DNA of 64,000 nt, from positions 124,001 to 188,000 of the forward strand of contig CAJTOY010000003.1 in the NCBI GenBank assembly GCA_910578195.1, given 5' to 3'. Every line of letters starts with the position of its first letter. Positions within the stretch are counted from its first letter, which is position 1. The DNA is from an uncultured Christensenella sp. (GTDB lineage Bacteria > Bacillota > Clostridia > Christensenellales > Borkfalkiaceae). Under the pieces are notes generated by a model. It was not told the DNA's origin, made no database searches, and saw only the letters and a list, made by a program, of their open reading frames with translations. Both the position numbers and the translations under genes were made by a program. Of the stretch, positions 10,056 through 22,200 are shown in pieces.

Positions 10056-12446
10056 ATGAAACTCAAAAACCTTTTCAAAGGCATCGTAACAACCTCGCTC
10101 GCGCTGTGCATGGCGGTAGGCGTTGCGGCTTGTACTCCCGATGACCCCATAGACCCGACGCCTCCCGGCCCCGGAGTCGACCCCAATCCCCCCATAGACC
10201 CCAATCCTCCCGTTTCGAATGTAGAGATTAGCATCGACGCAAGCGTTACCGAAGTCAAGACCAACGACTCGGTCAGCCTCACGGTTACCGTAACGGGCGC
10301 CGAGGACACTTCCTATACCTGGGAGTACGTCGACTCCGAAGTTATCATAAACCAAAATACGATGGTGGTTACGCTCGAATCCAATATCGATAAGTACATC
10401 ACTGTCACCGCGGTCGCAAACGCGGACACTACCGTCAAGGCAAGCAAAACTTTCACTTACAGGGCGGCTACCGTCAACGGTCAGGTCGGCGATTTGACGA
10501 GCGAAATGATTCAGGAAATCGGCAACCCGAGCATTAAGGTTTCGGGCAACCTTACCGACGTTTACGAGGATTTCAAAAACTCCTCTAACAATTCCAGCAG
10601 AATGTACGACTTCTCCGTAACGATGGAGGAGGGCAAGTGGAGCGGTAGCTGGAATTTGTCCCAGAACAAAAAGAACGTAATGACCGATATCTACCGCAAA
10701 GGTACCGCCGAAGCCACCAACACCAACGGCGTATTCGGACACGTTCTCGAACAGATGTATATCGACAAGGACAACAAGGTCGCAAGCAAGGCGGTAAAGG
10801 ACTATCAAAGCATACCCGCGGTGTGGGAAGCGCAGCACATGTGGAACCACCTCGGCAACCTCAACGTAAACACCTTTACATACGATATTGCCAACGATAT
10901 TTACTATCACGACGTCGACTTGAAAAGCGAGGAAGATTTGTATCTCATGACGTACCTTTCGTATTCGCTCACGCCTATGCTTTCGGATACGCTCAATACA
11001 ATCAGCTTCAAGGTAGAGGACGGCAAAATTACCAAGCTTATCGCCCAGACCGAGGCAATATATTACAACGTAACCGAAGAGAACAAGACGGGCGACTCTA
11101 TGAGCTACACTAAGCTCGAATTGACTTTCGCGGATATAGGTACCGCAAAGGTTGCGGACCCCGTTCCCTTCGAAGCGCCCGAATATGTAGAAAAGCTCGA
11201 AGCCGCGCTCGCTTCCATGGGCAAAGCGGATAACTACACATATAAGGCGGTCGACACCACGACCTATTCCCCCGATATCGACGGCGGAGATTACGAGGTT
11301 GACGGAACCACATATTCGGCGCCCGCTACGACCTACAAGGTAAACAACAACACGTCCATGGTCGGCGAAGTCGGCAGCGTGGGTAAAATAACCAAGGACG
11401 CCACTCTGGTTGCTAAGACCACGAAATACTCTTCCAGCTTCGACGGCAATGACTACCGCACCGAGTACACGGGCACGAGACAGTTCAACGGCTACTACGA
11501 AGAATATGCGGCAACCGGCGACGGCTCGGGCAAGCTTTACGGCACGAAGAGGGTTACGGGCAACATTTCAGACAAAATGCCCGCGTTCGATTTCTCGGCG
11601 AATATCTTCGAGCTCGACGCCATAAGGAAAAACGAATACGGCATAAAGACTTATTCTTATGTGCTCAGAGAGACGGCGGTCACGAGAGACGTCGCTTTGC
11701 AGGTTTCCTCTTACGGCTACGCCGAAAGCGCAACCGCTTCGACCTCAAATCAGTTCACGATAGTAGTGGACGAGGACGGCAAACTCATTTCGACGACTTA
11801 CCCGTACTCCATTAACTTCGGAACTTACATCGGCTACGTCAACACGACATATTCGAATATCGGCACAACCACTCTCGACGAGGACCTCTTCGACAACTAC
11901 GAGGCGAGAAAGGTCATCACGAAATGGTCGGACGCTTTAATTAATTACCGTCCCAACCACTCCACGCTTGACCGCGACAACCTCGTTTCGGGCGAAATCG
12001 TAATCAACGCGTTCTTCAAAGAATTCGCGTCCTACGTTCCCGAGCCCGAGCTTTTCGTCGAGCTTTTCGGCGACAACCTCAGCAATCCCAGACACTGGGC
12101 AGACTGGAAGGAAAACGGCAACGACGCGGACGGCAACAAGACGTACATCGATTTTATATCGTTCAACGCGCAGTACATGGACTATGACGAAAACAGACAG
12201 CTCAAGGACTGGAACAAGCTTGCCGATAATATCGACAAAGCGATGGCGGACGAAGGCTACATTGTTTCCAAGGCGAACACGGACAGAGACGGCACCAGCT
12301 CGGCTTCCAAGAAGCGGTATCTCACCTACACCAAGACCAACGCGGACGGCGACGGCATCATGGTCGTATTCGAGAATATGGGCACAAGCTTCATTTACGT
12401 ATATATCTACAAGGCAGGCGACTGGCAGCTCGACAGAAGGGCTTAA
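10056..12446 (+). CDS. Large secreted lipoprotein, paralogue of the preceding gene
   Basis: A 796-residue predicted lipoprotein. The signal peptide ends at GVAAC (Cys about 26). A Pro-rich spacer with repeated 'DPNPP' units follows, then an Ig-like domain around 50-135 ('VTVTGAEDTSYTWEY', 'VTAVANADTTVKASKTF') clearly related to the one in the previous gene ('VVTGAEDASVTWAI', 'VSATSNEDKTVKAEKT'). The long C-terminal region is again Tyr/Asp-rich and beta-like, starting with 'LTSEMIQEIGN', which parallels 'LTQDMLDVLSA' next door. The start is preceded by AGGAG at a good distance, and the gap to the previous gene is 39 bases. Function unknown; a surface-exposed binding or scaffold role is plausible. 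Confidence 0.85.
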   Translation: MKLKNLFKGIVTTSLALCMAVGVAACTPDDPIDPTPPGPGVDPNPPIDPNPPVSNVEISIDASVTEVKTNDSVSLTVTVTGAEDTSYTWEYVDSEVIINQNTMVVTLESNIDKYITVTAVANADTTVKASKTFTYRAATVNGQVGDLTSEMIQEIGNPSIKVSGNLTDVYEDFKNSSNNSSRMYDFSVTMEEGKWSGSWNLSQNKKNVMTDIYRKGTAEATNTNGVFGHVLEQMYIDKDNKVASKAVKDYQSIPAVWEAQHMWNHLGNLNVNTFTYDIANDIYYHDVDLKSEEDLYLMTYLSYSLTPMLSDTLNTISFKVEDGKITKLIAQTEAIYYNVTEENKTGDSMSYTKLELTFADIGTAKVADPVPFEAPEYVEKLEAALASMGKADNYTYKAVDTTTYSPDIDGGDYEVDGTTYSAPATTYKVNNNTSMVGEVGSVGKITKDATLVAKTTKYSSSFDGNDYRTEYTGTRQFNGYYEEYAATGDGSGKLYGTKRVTGNISDKMPAFDFSANIFELDAIRKNEYGIKTYSYVLRETAVTRDVALQVSSYGYAESATASTSNQFTIVVDEDGKLISTTYPYSINFGTYIGYVNTTYSNIGTTTLDEDLFDNYEARKVITKWSDALINYRPNHSTLDRDNLVSGEIVINAFFKEFASYVPEPELFVELFGDNLSNPRHWADWKENGNDADGNKTYIDFISFNAQYMDYDENRQLKDWNKLADNIDKAMADEGYIVSKANTDRDGTSSASKKRYLTYTKTNADGDGIMVVFENMGTSFIYVYIYKAGDWQLDRRA

Positions 12447-12449
12447 TTT

Positions 12450-15400
12450 ATGAAAAAATATTTAACGGCAATGGCGGCGCTCATGCTCACGGGCGCGTTT
12501 GCCGTTGCGGCATGCGACAACGGGAAGGAGCCTACGCTCCCTCCCGAGGATAAAAAGACGGTGGTCGTCACCGCCAACGAGGAAAACGTGGAAATAAAGG
12601 ACACCGCTGTCGCGGGGTACGATTATACTTCGCTTTTCTCTATAACGGTCGACGGCGCACCCGTCAGCGTGCTCGCCTCTTATATCGACAGCACCGAGGT
12701 TAAAGCCGAGGCGGGCGAATACACCGTAAAGTGCACATACGAAGAAAAAACGGCTTCCGTCGGAGTTACAGTCGTTGCAACCGCGTACGAGGTAACCCTT
12801 TCGGTAGAGAGTATCACCTTAATGGCGGAAGAGGTTGCGGCTTACGATTTCAAATCGCTTTTCACCGCAACCAAGGACGGCGAAGCGGTAGAAATTACCG
12901 ACGAAATGATAACCTCGGACGTAAAGGCGGAAGCGGGTACATATTCCTATACCGTAAAATACGGCACGGCAGGCAAGACCCTCGCCGTGACGGTTACGGA
13001 GGAGGCGAAAATTTTAATCGTTCCCGCGTATAAGTCGTTCGAAATACCCGTAAACGAGCTGGAAGGTTTCGACTTTACAAGCCTTTTCAGTCTGTATGCG
13101 GACGGCGCGGCGGTGCGCGTAACCGCGGAAATGCTTGAAATTCCCTCTCTTGAAAACGAGGGCGACAGCGGCGAAGTAACTTTGAGCTATACCTTCGGTA
13201 ACGAAACCGAGAGTAAGAGCGTAAGCGTCAAAATCGTCGGCGAGGTGCCGGTTGCGGTAAACGCGAAAAATATCGTGACCTATCCCAACGGCGACAATAT
13301 CGACCTTACGACCCTCTTCGAAATTTCAAAGGGCGGGGTTTCGATTCCCGTAACCGACGAAATGATTTCCGGCTCGATTGATTACGGCACGGTCGGCGTA
13401 AACGAAATTACTTTGAGCTACGGCGGAAAGACGTATACCGCGACCGTCGAAATAAAGCGCGGTGTGGTTATAAGCCTGCCCAAGGGCGACACGATAGCCG
13501 TAAGGCGCGGCACGGATAAGACGACATATAATTTCGCAAATGATTTTTCCGTTCTGATAAACGGAATTAAGTTCACTGCGCTCGAACCGTATATAGACGT
13601 TTCGGAAGCGGACTTTTCGACCGTGGGCGAATACGCGGTTAAAATCAGCGTTCCCTACAACGACAAAAATTTCGGGCTTTCGGGCGTAAATTTCACTTAC
13701 ACCGACGCAACTATTACCTATAAGGTTGTTGCTAACAATTATTCCGTCGTTCTCGGTAAGGAGCTTGTAACTCTTCCCCGCGGCACGGAAAGCTACAAAA
13801 TAACAGGCAACTTAACGGTTACCATCAACGGCAGAACGCAACAGCTCGTCGAAAATAAAGACTGGGTGGATTCAATCGCGTGCTATTACGAGGTTTTGTC
13901 CGACCCGATAGACTTTACCGCGCAGGGCAAACAAGAAGTGCGGGTTGCGATATACGTCAACGGCGTCGACGCCGAACCGCACATAGCGACCTATTTCGTG
14001 GAAATGGAGTCGGATATCACGGTCACTTCGACGGACGCGGCTGTGTTCAGCAATTCGACCTTTTACGCGACAGACCTATTCAAGATTACCGAGGGCGATA
14101 AAGAGGTGGAGGTCACGTTCGATATGATATCGGGCAAGGTTGACACCTTCAACCCCGGCGTTTACGCGGTCGCCATAGACTATAAAGGAATAGTCGGGGA
14201 AGCGAAGGTTGTAGTATTCGACAGCTCGCTTCTCGGCACTTACCATACGAACATGACCCCCATACCCGCGCCCGCGGAGGACGAGGAAAATGACGACTCT
14301 TACGGCGACGGCACTTCGCCTTACTCGCTCAACCGAAACCATCTCGGCGATATGATTATAACCGAGGACGGTATAACCGTAAACGGCGTTGTCGCAACCG
14401 ACGTTTCGGGACTTGACGGCGACACAATGACGTTGAAGCTTGCGGGCAACAATTATACCCTCTGCTTCGAAAACGGCATTGCGGTACTTGTTCCGTTAAA
14501 CGAGCTAAGGCTCAGCTTTAACGACGGCAAGCGCCCGCTCGTGTATTTCCACGGCGACGTGTGGACTCTTCAAGACGCGGTTACGGTAAACTATTCGACC
14601 GACTACGTTTTATCTACCACGTACACGTCGTATTCGATTGACACTTTCAAGGCTGCGCCGAAAGCGGGCGGAGAGGCAATCTGGTACGGACTTATGGTCA
14701 ACCTCGTCGAAAAGACAAGCGCTGACACAATATATGCCGTAACGTGGGGCAAAGCGGAGTATGCGCAGGGCTTCGTACCCAAGGCGGGCGTGGTTTCGTC
14801 TATGGTTTTCGACGGTACGGAATATTCTTTTACAATGTCGGACGATTTAACCGCCAAGGTTAACGCAAACGCCTCGCTCAAACTCTACGCGAATATGAAC
14901 TTTAAAGGCGTAATCGACGGACAGACCGCCGAGCTCCGCGTCGACAGGGACGAGCGTTATACTCTGGTTATAGGCTCGCGCACGGTATTTTCAAGCTTAG
15001 GCTCGCCGTACGACCTTGCGAACATAATGCACAACGGCGGCGCGAATTATGCGGAAAGGACAATCAACCTCAACTCGTTCGTGGCGGACAGCGGATTGTT
15101 TTCGTACAAGTTCGCAGTCGATCCCGAGAATAAGACGTTTACACTGCTTGAAAAAGACAAATATTTCGGCAGATACGAAACCGAGGGAATGTATTTGTTC
15201 CTCGACGGTTACGGCTCGGGCTTGATAAATTTCAATTCGTCGAGCTACGCGCGCACACAGTTCGCTTATACGGTAAACGGTAATATTCTCAACATAAAAT
15301 ACCAAAACATCAAACCCAATTTCGAATACGGCACGGGCGCGACATTCTATATCGAACCGCTTCTGAACGTTCTTACGGCGAAGGATATGCACGGTTTCGA

Positions 15401-16187
15401 CGCCGGGCTTCGATTCGAAAACATAGAAATTACCGACGGCGCGATAGTGCGCGTAGGAAATTACGTCGTAGGCGCCGACGCAGACGAGCTTGCAAGGGCA
15501 AATCTTTTATCGCAGATACAGATTATGACCAAGGACGGCTTGCTCGACAGTGCGGCGAAATCGAAGCTTGTCGATACGGGCAAGGTGCGTTTCAATACTC
15601 CGGGCTACTATCAGTTCACCGTTAAGGTTGAGTGCGACGGCAAGCAAGTCGAATCCTATTACGCGGTACAGATACTCGAAGCGGTTTACGCGGCTAATCC
15701 CGTTGCGGCGACGTACGGCGCGGGCGTAATCAACAAATCGTACAGCCTTACAATCGATAAATACGGGCGCGCGAACATAAACTGCAAGGGCACGGTATTC
15801 AGCGGATTTGCGCAGATTGCGGAGGACAACACCTTCGTAATACGCGCGTCGAACGCGCAAAGCGGTTTTGTTACCGCAACGGGCGTACTGATTGCGGACG
15901 GCATTGTCAGGTTCAGTTGCAGCGGCGCGGCGACGTTCTTCGAGTATTTCACGACCGGCACAAGCAGAGTTACGGGCACGGCGGGGCTCGTTTTAAGGCA
16001 GATAACCGTAGACGGAGTAAGCACGTTTATTAAATGTACTTCCGCAACCTCTCTCGGCACGGTTGTCACTGTAACGGGCGACGTGGATACGGCGGGCTCG
16101 ACAATAACGATAACAGACAAAGACACCACAATTACTGCAAAAATCATCAGTTGGAACAATACGGAAAACGGCTTACAGATTTTATAA
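12450..16187 (+). CDS. Lipoprotein with tandem bacterial Ig-like repeats
   Basis: A 1245-residue predicted lipoprotein (signal peptide, lipobox AVAAC with Cys about 24). Residues about 35-350 hold four similar Ig-like repeats of 75-80 residues, each carrying a 'DFTSLFS...DG..V.VT.EMI' core and a closing 'AGTYTYTVKYG.....V.V' strand. More divergent copies follow to about 570, separated by 'RRGT'-type stretches. The second half is beta-rich and unclassified. The gene starts 3 bases after the previous stop and has only a weak ribosome site, so it is probably translated by coupling. Such repeats usually act as stalks that present a binding domain away from the cell. The ligand is unknown. Confidence 0.85.
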   Translation: MKKYLTAMAALMLTGAFAVAACDNGKEPTLPPEDKKTVVVTANEENVEIKDTAVAGYDYTSLFSITVDGAPVSVLASYIDSTEVKAEAGEYTVKCTYEEKTASVGVTVVATAYEVTLSVESITLMAEEVAAYDFKSLFTATKDGEAVEITDEMITSDVKAEAGTYSYTVKYGTAGKTLAVTVTEEAKILIVPAYKSFEIPVNELEGFDFTSLFSLYADGAAVRVTAEMLEIPSLENEGDSGEVTLSYTFGNETESKSVSVKIVGEVPVAVNAKNIVTYPNGDNIDLTTLFEISKGGVSIPVTDEMISGSIDYGTVGVNEITLSYGGKTYTATVEIKRGVVISLPKGDTIAVRRGTDKTTYNFANDFSVLINGIKFTALEPYIDVSEADFSTVGEYAVKISVPYNDKNFGLSGVNFTYTDATITYKVVANNYSVVLGKELVTLPRGTESYKITGNLTVTINGRTQQLVENKDWVDSIACYYEVLSDPIDFTAQGKQEVRVAIYVNGVDAEPHIATYFVEMESDITVTSTDAAVFSNSTFYATDLFKITEGDKEVEVTFDMISGKVDTFNPGVYAVAIDYKGIVGEAKVVVFDSSLLGTYHTNMTPIPAPAEDEENDDSYGDGTSPYSLNRNHLGDMIITEDGITVNGVVATDVSGLDGDTMTLKLAGNNYTLCFENGIAVLVPLNELRLSFNDGKRPLVYFHGDVWTLQDAVTVNYSTDYVLSTTYTSYSIDTFKAAPKAGGEAIWYGLMVNLVEKTSADTIYAVTWGKAEYAQGFVPKAGVVSSMVFDGTEYSFTMSDDLTAKVNANASLKLYANMNFKGVIDGQTAELRVDRDERYTLVIGSRTVFSSLGSPYDLANIMHNGGANYAERTINLNSFVADSGLFSYKFAVDPENKTFTLLEKDKYFGRYETEGMYLFLDGYGSGLINFNSSSYARTQFAYTVNGNILNIKYQNIKPNFEYGTGATFYIEPLLNVLTAKDMHGFDAGLRFENIEITDGAIVRVGNYVVGADADELARANLLSQIQIMTKDGLLDSAAKSKLVDTGKVRFNTPGYYQFTVKVECDGKQVESYYAVQILEAVYAANPVAATYGAGVINKSYSLTIDKYGRANINCKGTVFSGFAQIAEDNTFVIRASNAQSGFVTATGVLIADGIVRFSCSGAATFFEYFTTGTSRVTGTAGLVLRQITVDGVSTFIKCTSATSLGTVVTVTGDVDTAGSTITITDKDTTITAKIISWNNTENGLQIL

Positions 16188-16225
16188 CGGTAATAAAGCA
16201 AACTAAAATTTAAAGGAGTAATACT

Positions 16226-19200
16226 ATGAAAAAAGGCAAACTATGGGCATTAGCCGCGCTTTGCGCTTCCGTCGTACTTTCGGCGGGCACGGCGGCGGCG
16301 TGCAACAAGCACACCCATAACTACGGCGACTGGACATTTTCGACCGCTCCCACAGAGGATGCGGACGGCACGGCGAAGCGCGATTGCATAGACGGCGACC
16401 ACACCGAAGAAGTACCCGTAGCCAAGCTTACCGACGAAACTGTTTGGACGCTTTCCACTGACCCCGCAACACACGATAAAGACGGTAAAAAGACGTATAC
16501 CTCCGAGTACGGCACTGTTGAGGTAACAATACCCAAGGGCAACCATACTTTCGAGGGTGCGGAATGGACGATTACGCAAGCCCCCACGCTTGAAAACGGC
16601 GGCAAGGCGGAGAGAAATTGTACCGCGAACGACGACGGAAAGGAAAGCAAGGATATTCCCGCGCTCACCGACGGCATCTGGACGGCGGAGGTCAAAACTG
16701 CGGCAACGCACACCTCCGAAGGTCTTACGGTTTATACCTCGGTATACGGTTCTGTCAATTACACTACTCCTAAGCTCACGGCGCACGAATACGGCGCATG
16801 GGTAATTACCGAAAAACCTACGCTTGAAAACGGCGGCAAGGCGGAGAGGGAGTGCATCGCAAAGGATCACACCGAAGAAAACCCCCTTCCCGCGCTCACC
16901 GATACAAATTTCTGGGCTTACGAGGTTATAACACCCGCAAGCCATACGGCAATAGGTAAGGCGCAATACGTCTCCGAGTGCGGCAACGTCGAGGTTGAAA
17001 TACCCGTCGGGGAGCACACATTCGACGGCGCGGAGTGGACGATTACGCAAAAGCCCGACCTTAAAACGGGCGGTAAAGCCGAAAGAAAGTGCACCGCGAA
17101 CGACGGCGGCGTCGAGGCTGTGGATATTCCCGCGCTTACCGACGGCACGGTCTGGACGCGCGACGAAGCTTCTTATATCGCGCCCACCGACGACAAGCCC
17201 GGCAGGGCGACCTATAACTCGGTTTACGGCAGTATAACCGTAGATTTGCCCCGCCTTAAAGAACCTTATTACAATAAGACTTACTACAACTTCGCTTTCG
17301 GTAACAAGGCGGGCGATAAAAACAAAGCGCTGTCTACCCAGGTGTCCTGGGATACGGCAAACGTAGCCATTGACGGCGAAGGCAACGGCGTCGGTACGGC
17401 ATATCCTTATATGGGCGACGTATCAATCGTAACAAAAGACTTTGTCACAAACGAACTTGAAATTACCATTGACGGTTTGAAGTATAAAGCTTACGCCGAT
17501 ACGGCTACGGGAGTAATCGTAGTTATCGATTCAAGTTACATATTTGTTTTGACGCCTTTTACGCGCGACGTTTTAACAGACAAGTACGACGAAGAAACCG
17601 ACACTACGACACAAGTTTTAAAAACTCACTCGGTTTCGGACGCCAAAGCTTCCGCTTGGACTTATATAAACAACAACGGCGTCGAAGCTACCGCATTGGC
17701 AATTACATATAACTATGCCGAGGGCAAAACGCTCAATATTTTCATTGACGCCGACGGTGCGGTTCATTTCGGCGTTACCTTCACAGATATGGAAGGCAAT
17801 GCGGTTCCCGCGGAAAACTGCTTCAATAATCAGTTCGTATACGTTAAATCGGGCGAAGATGTTATCCGTGCTTTCGGTCACGACGGCGAAAAAATGCACG
17901 AGCTTGACGGCTTGGAAGGCGTTTACACCGACGCCGACGGCAACAACCTTTACGTTACGGGCTACGGCGTGGCGGCAATGGGGAAAGCGGACAGCGAGCC
18001 CTCGCATCTGGGTAAATATGAAATAGTCGACGGCAAGCTTCACGCAACGCTTTTCGACAGCGTGTATAATATGGAAGAATTCTATATTATCACGCTCGAC
18101 GGCACAAGCTTTACGGCGGAGAAGCCGACTGTAATAGTAACGCTGAATTACGGCGAATTCGGTGTGGACGGCGTTTTGGACTGGAATGTTAATATGAACG
18201 TTCCGTTTGTGCTTCCCGTGCCCGCAAGCAAAGACCCGACCAAGGTTTTTGTCGGCTGGTATACCGACGCGGCGTGCGAACACCCCGTCGAGCTTACCGA
18301 CGGCAAGTATATTCCCGTCGACGCGGTTACTTTATACGCAAAATGGGGCACTAAGGTCGTGATATATTACGTGCTCGAAGAGAACGGCGAACAGGTCTCA
18401 ATAGATTGCTCGGAAGGCGACGTGATTATCGACAGGCTTGACGCAATTTCCTTTGTTCGTCTCGATATAGAAAATAACCGTTACTTTGCGGGCTGGTATT
18501 ATAACGACGGCACCGACCTTGTTCCTCTGCCCACGAACGCGCAACTCGACGAGGAAAACAACGGTCTTATCGTCTACGCAAAATGGGAAGCTATACCGGC
18601 ATACTACGGCGAATACGAGGGCAAACAAATGCTTTCGGCCGGAACGCTTAACGCGGCTACTCTCGATATCGACGAGAAGGGCAATTTAACCGGTTTTATC
18701 TCTCCCAACGGTAACGAAATAAAAATCGAGGGCAAGGTAAAGAATTATAACAAAGAAACTCAGATACTTGTCTGGAATCCTAAGTCCGACGAAGGCAAAG
18801 ATTACGTAATGTGGTTTGACGCCGAATCGGGGTTGCTTGCAATTCCCAACGAGTTGCACTTAACCGAAATGCCTAATTTCCCTTTCGTTCTTTCCAAGAA
18901 CGGAGCTATCGGATTGAACCAGTCTTTCGCTTTCAATAACGGAGCGGGCGGCGAAACCGCTAAAACCAAGCTGGTAGAATACGAAAACGGCAAGCTTGCA
19001 TTGTTGTATACCGATAAAATTTATAACGACGTAAGTATTTACAACGCGTTCGGCGACGCGCTTACTTTCGATACCGTTATGGCTTCGAAAACCCTTGTTG
19101 TCAAAAACAGCTCGGGAGAAGCGGTTGCCGCATTCGGAGCGGAAAAAGATGCTTTCAATCAAGGCGGCAGCCTGAGTGCGCTTGACGCTTACTACGGTAC

Positions 19201-22200
19201 GTTCGATGTTTCGGGCGAAACTTTAAAGCTCGACGGCCTCGGCAATATAAAATGGGCGAATGATAAATCGGGTACTTATACTTTCGTTTCAAGCGAGGGC
19301 GATTTCAATACGTTCGACGTTTACGAGGTCAAAAAGACGGTAACCATCGTGACGGAGAAGGTCGAAAACGAGGACGGTTATTTCGAAGAAGTGGAAAAGG
19401 AAGTCGTAACTTACGAAACGGTCGCTTACTATCTCTTAAAGCTGGCGAAAACCGACGGCGCAACCTCGACGTTCGAAAAGCCCGAGGTAACGATTTCGTT
19501 CGATAAGACAACAGACTCCAATACGGACGCAAATATTCCCGCGGTCGAAGCGATTGTTGTAAATAAAAATATTGCGACAACTCTTCCCGCGCCCGCAAGC
19601 ACCGAAGCGAGCATATTCTGGGGCTGGTATACCGACCCCAAACACACGAACGCGGTCACGCTCGAAGACTATATTCCTACCGCTTCGGTAACCCTTTACG
19701 CGTGGTGGCGCGGCAAGGTAACGGTAACGCTCGACTATAACTACGACGGCGCCGAGGACGGCAAAGTCGAGGTGCTTCCCGGTTCGGTTGCAGAGGTGAT
19801 AAAACTCAAACGCGAGGGCTACCGTTTTGACGGCTGGTATACCGACGCGGCTTGCACCGAAGGCAATGAATGGGATTCTACCAAGGGTGTCGAAGAAAAC
19901 ATAACGATTTACGCCAAGTGGGCAACTCCTTACGTTTATTCGCAGCAGTACAATGTACTTTATATAAGCGGCAACGACGCGGACGGAAGCACGAGTTTCG
20001 ACCAAAGAGGTTTGATAACCTTCGACGAAGACGGTTTTGCGCCTAAGGGTGAGTATCCTTTCTCGCGCACCGATTCGCAGATAAGCGACTATGACGAAGA
20101 AGCGGGTACACTAGTAATTACTTCCGAGTTATCGTACGGCGAAGCAAATAAACGTCACAAAACATTTATCGATAATGAAACGGGCTTGATGGTTGTCAAT
20201 TATAACGGCGGCGACGGCAATTTTGAAAGAGTATTTTTGTTGGTTCCCGTATCCGCAAAGAGCGACGTTGTCAGGGCAAACTTCAAAGATTCATATTGGA
20301 ACAAGGGCGCTACGAGAACTATATCGCTGAAGGTAGGCGAAACCGTACATTCGGTATTCATGCATCAAAATCATGTATATTTCAACGTATCGCTTGAAAA
20401 TTCGGCAGGCGAAGCCATTACGGCAGACGCGGCATACCGTGCGGAAACTCTGTATGTAAAAGCGGCGGACGGTTCGGCAATTGCCAAGTTCGGCTACGAC
20501 GGCACCGTTATGAATCAGCTTGACGGTTATGAGGATATAACATATACCGGCGGCAACGGCGACCTTACGGTAAACGGTGTTTCAAAGGTTGTGCTCGACG
20601 GTGTGGAAGGTACTTATACTATCAATAAAGACGCGGATTATACCGCAGACGCTTATATAGGCGGAAGCTACTATGAATTGACGCTCGATAAAGCAAATTA
20701 CGCTTATACGCTCGTAAAGCGTATGGTTGGCGTAACTTACGTTACCGAATACGATTCGGCTAACGCCGTCAGCGGCGAGTTCAACAAGAACATAGCCTTT
20801 AATCTTCCTGTACTTACCGACGAAACGCATGTGTTCCGCGGCTGGTATATCGACGACGAAGCTCAGCTTTTGAACGGCGAATATATTCCTACGGATAACG
20901 TAACCCTCACCGCGAAGTGGGATATAAAGGTCACTCTTACGGTCGTTTACGGCAACGGACTTGAAAACGCAATTCTCGAATACGGCGCGGGCGATACTAC
21001 CGCTCCCGTCGAGCCCGCCTTTACAAACGGCAAAGCGTTCAACGGCTGGTATCTCGACAGCGAGTTCAACACGCCTTATACCCCCGACGCGATTACGGAA
21101 GATACGACAATCTATTGCAACTGGATTGACGCCGTCGCTATGAGCGGTTCTTACTACGGTTTTAACCTTTTTGGCGCGGGCAGTAAAGATATAAGCGCCA
21201 CGACGGCAAGTTCTACTAAGCTATTAATCAGTCCCGAAGGTACGGTTACCGGTTCTAAATCCGGCAACGTGTCGAGAGACCCCGATTACAACTCCGAGAC
21301 GGGCATATTCTATATAGTCAACGGTTCTTCGACGTATTACTGCGTATATGACGCGGCAGTCGGTGCAATAGGCGTGGCTTACGGCAGCAACGCTACAAGT
21401 TTTAACGAGGATATGTATTTATTGTTCAATAAATTCATAAAATCCGGCGCTAACTCCGCTACCTTGGGTGCGGGCGGAAATTTGACCGGCGGCAAACTTG
21501 TCACTATTACTTTTGCAGACGATACTACCGTGAATTTATTCGTTACGAGCAAGCAGATATACAGCGGGGTAACCTGGACTGCGACGAACTCGTCCGGCGA
21601 AGTTACCGAATACACGGCAAAGGACGCTGGCAATGCGAGCACGATTATAGTAAGAGATGCGGAAGGCAACGTAATAATTTCGCGCGGTAAAGACGGCTCG
21701 ACTTGGAAGGATTTTGACGAATATAAGGGAGCTTATACGGGTGACCTCGGTGAAATGACGGTCAACGGATTAGGCACCGTGACGCTTGCGGGCGTTGCCG
21801 AGGCGGGCAAATATACGATTGCCGCGGACGGAGCTGGATATACTGCCGACGTTCATGTTAACGGTTGTTACTATCAGGTTACGCTCGATAAAGCCAACGG
21901 CTCATATACTTATGTTAAGCCCGAAGCGGTTATAACCTTTGACCTCAGCGGAAAGGGTGAAAACTTCACCAGAAATCAAAACCTGACCATTAATCTCGAT
22001 TTAAGGGGTGACGAAATATCCGAGCCCGTTGCAGAGGGATTTATTTTCAAGGGTTGGTATGAAGGCGAGGGCGGTACGGGTAGCCGTGTTTGGGACATAA
22101 AACCCCAAACAACCGACCCTATAACAGTCTATGCGAAGTGGGCGGCTGCTTACACCGTTACGCTCGTTTATAACGACGGAAATGCGGACGGTAAGCTTGT

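Noticed and set aside
9990..10910. Minus-strand open frame of 306 codons across the end of one lipoprotein gene and the start of the next
   Set aside because: It lies opposite two clear genes with signal peptides and ribosome sites, its product has no motif, and GC-biased third positions explain the lack of stops.
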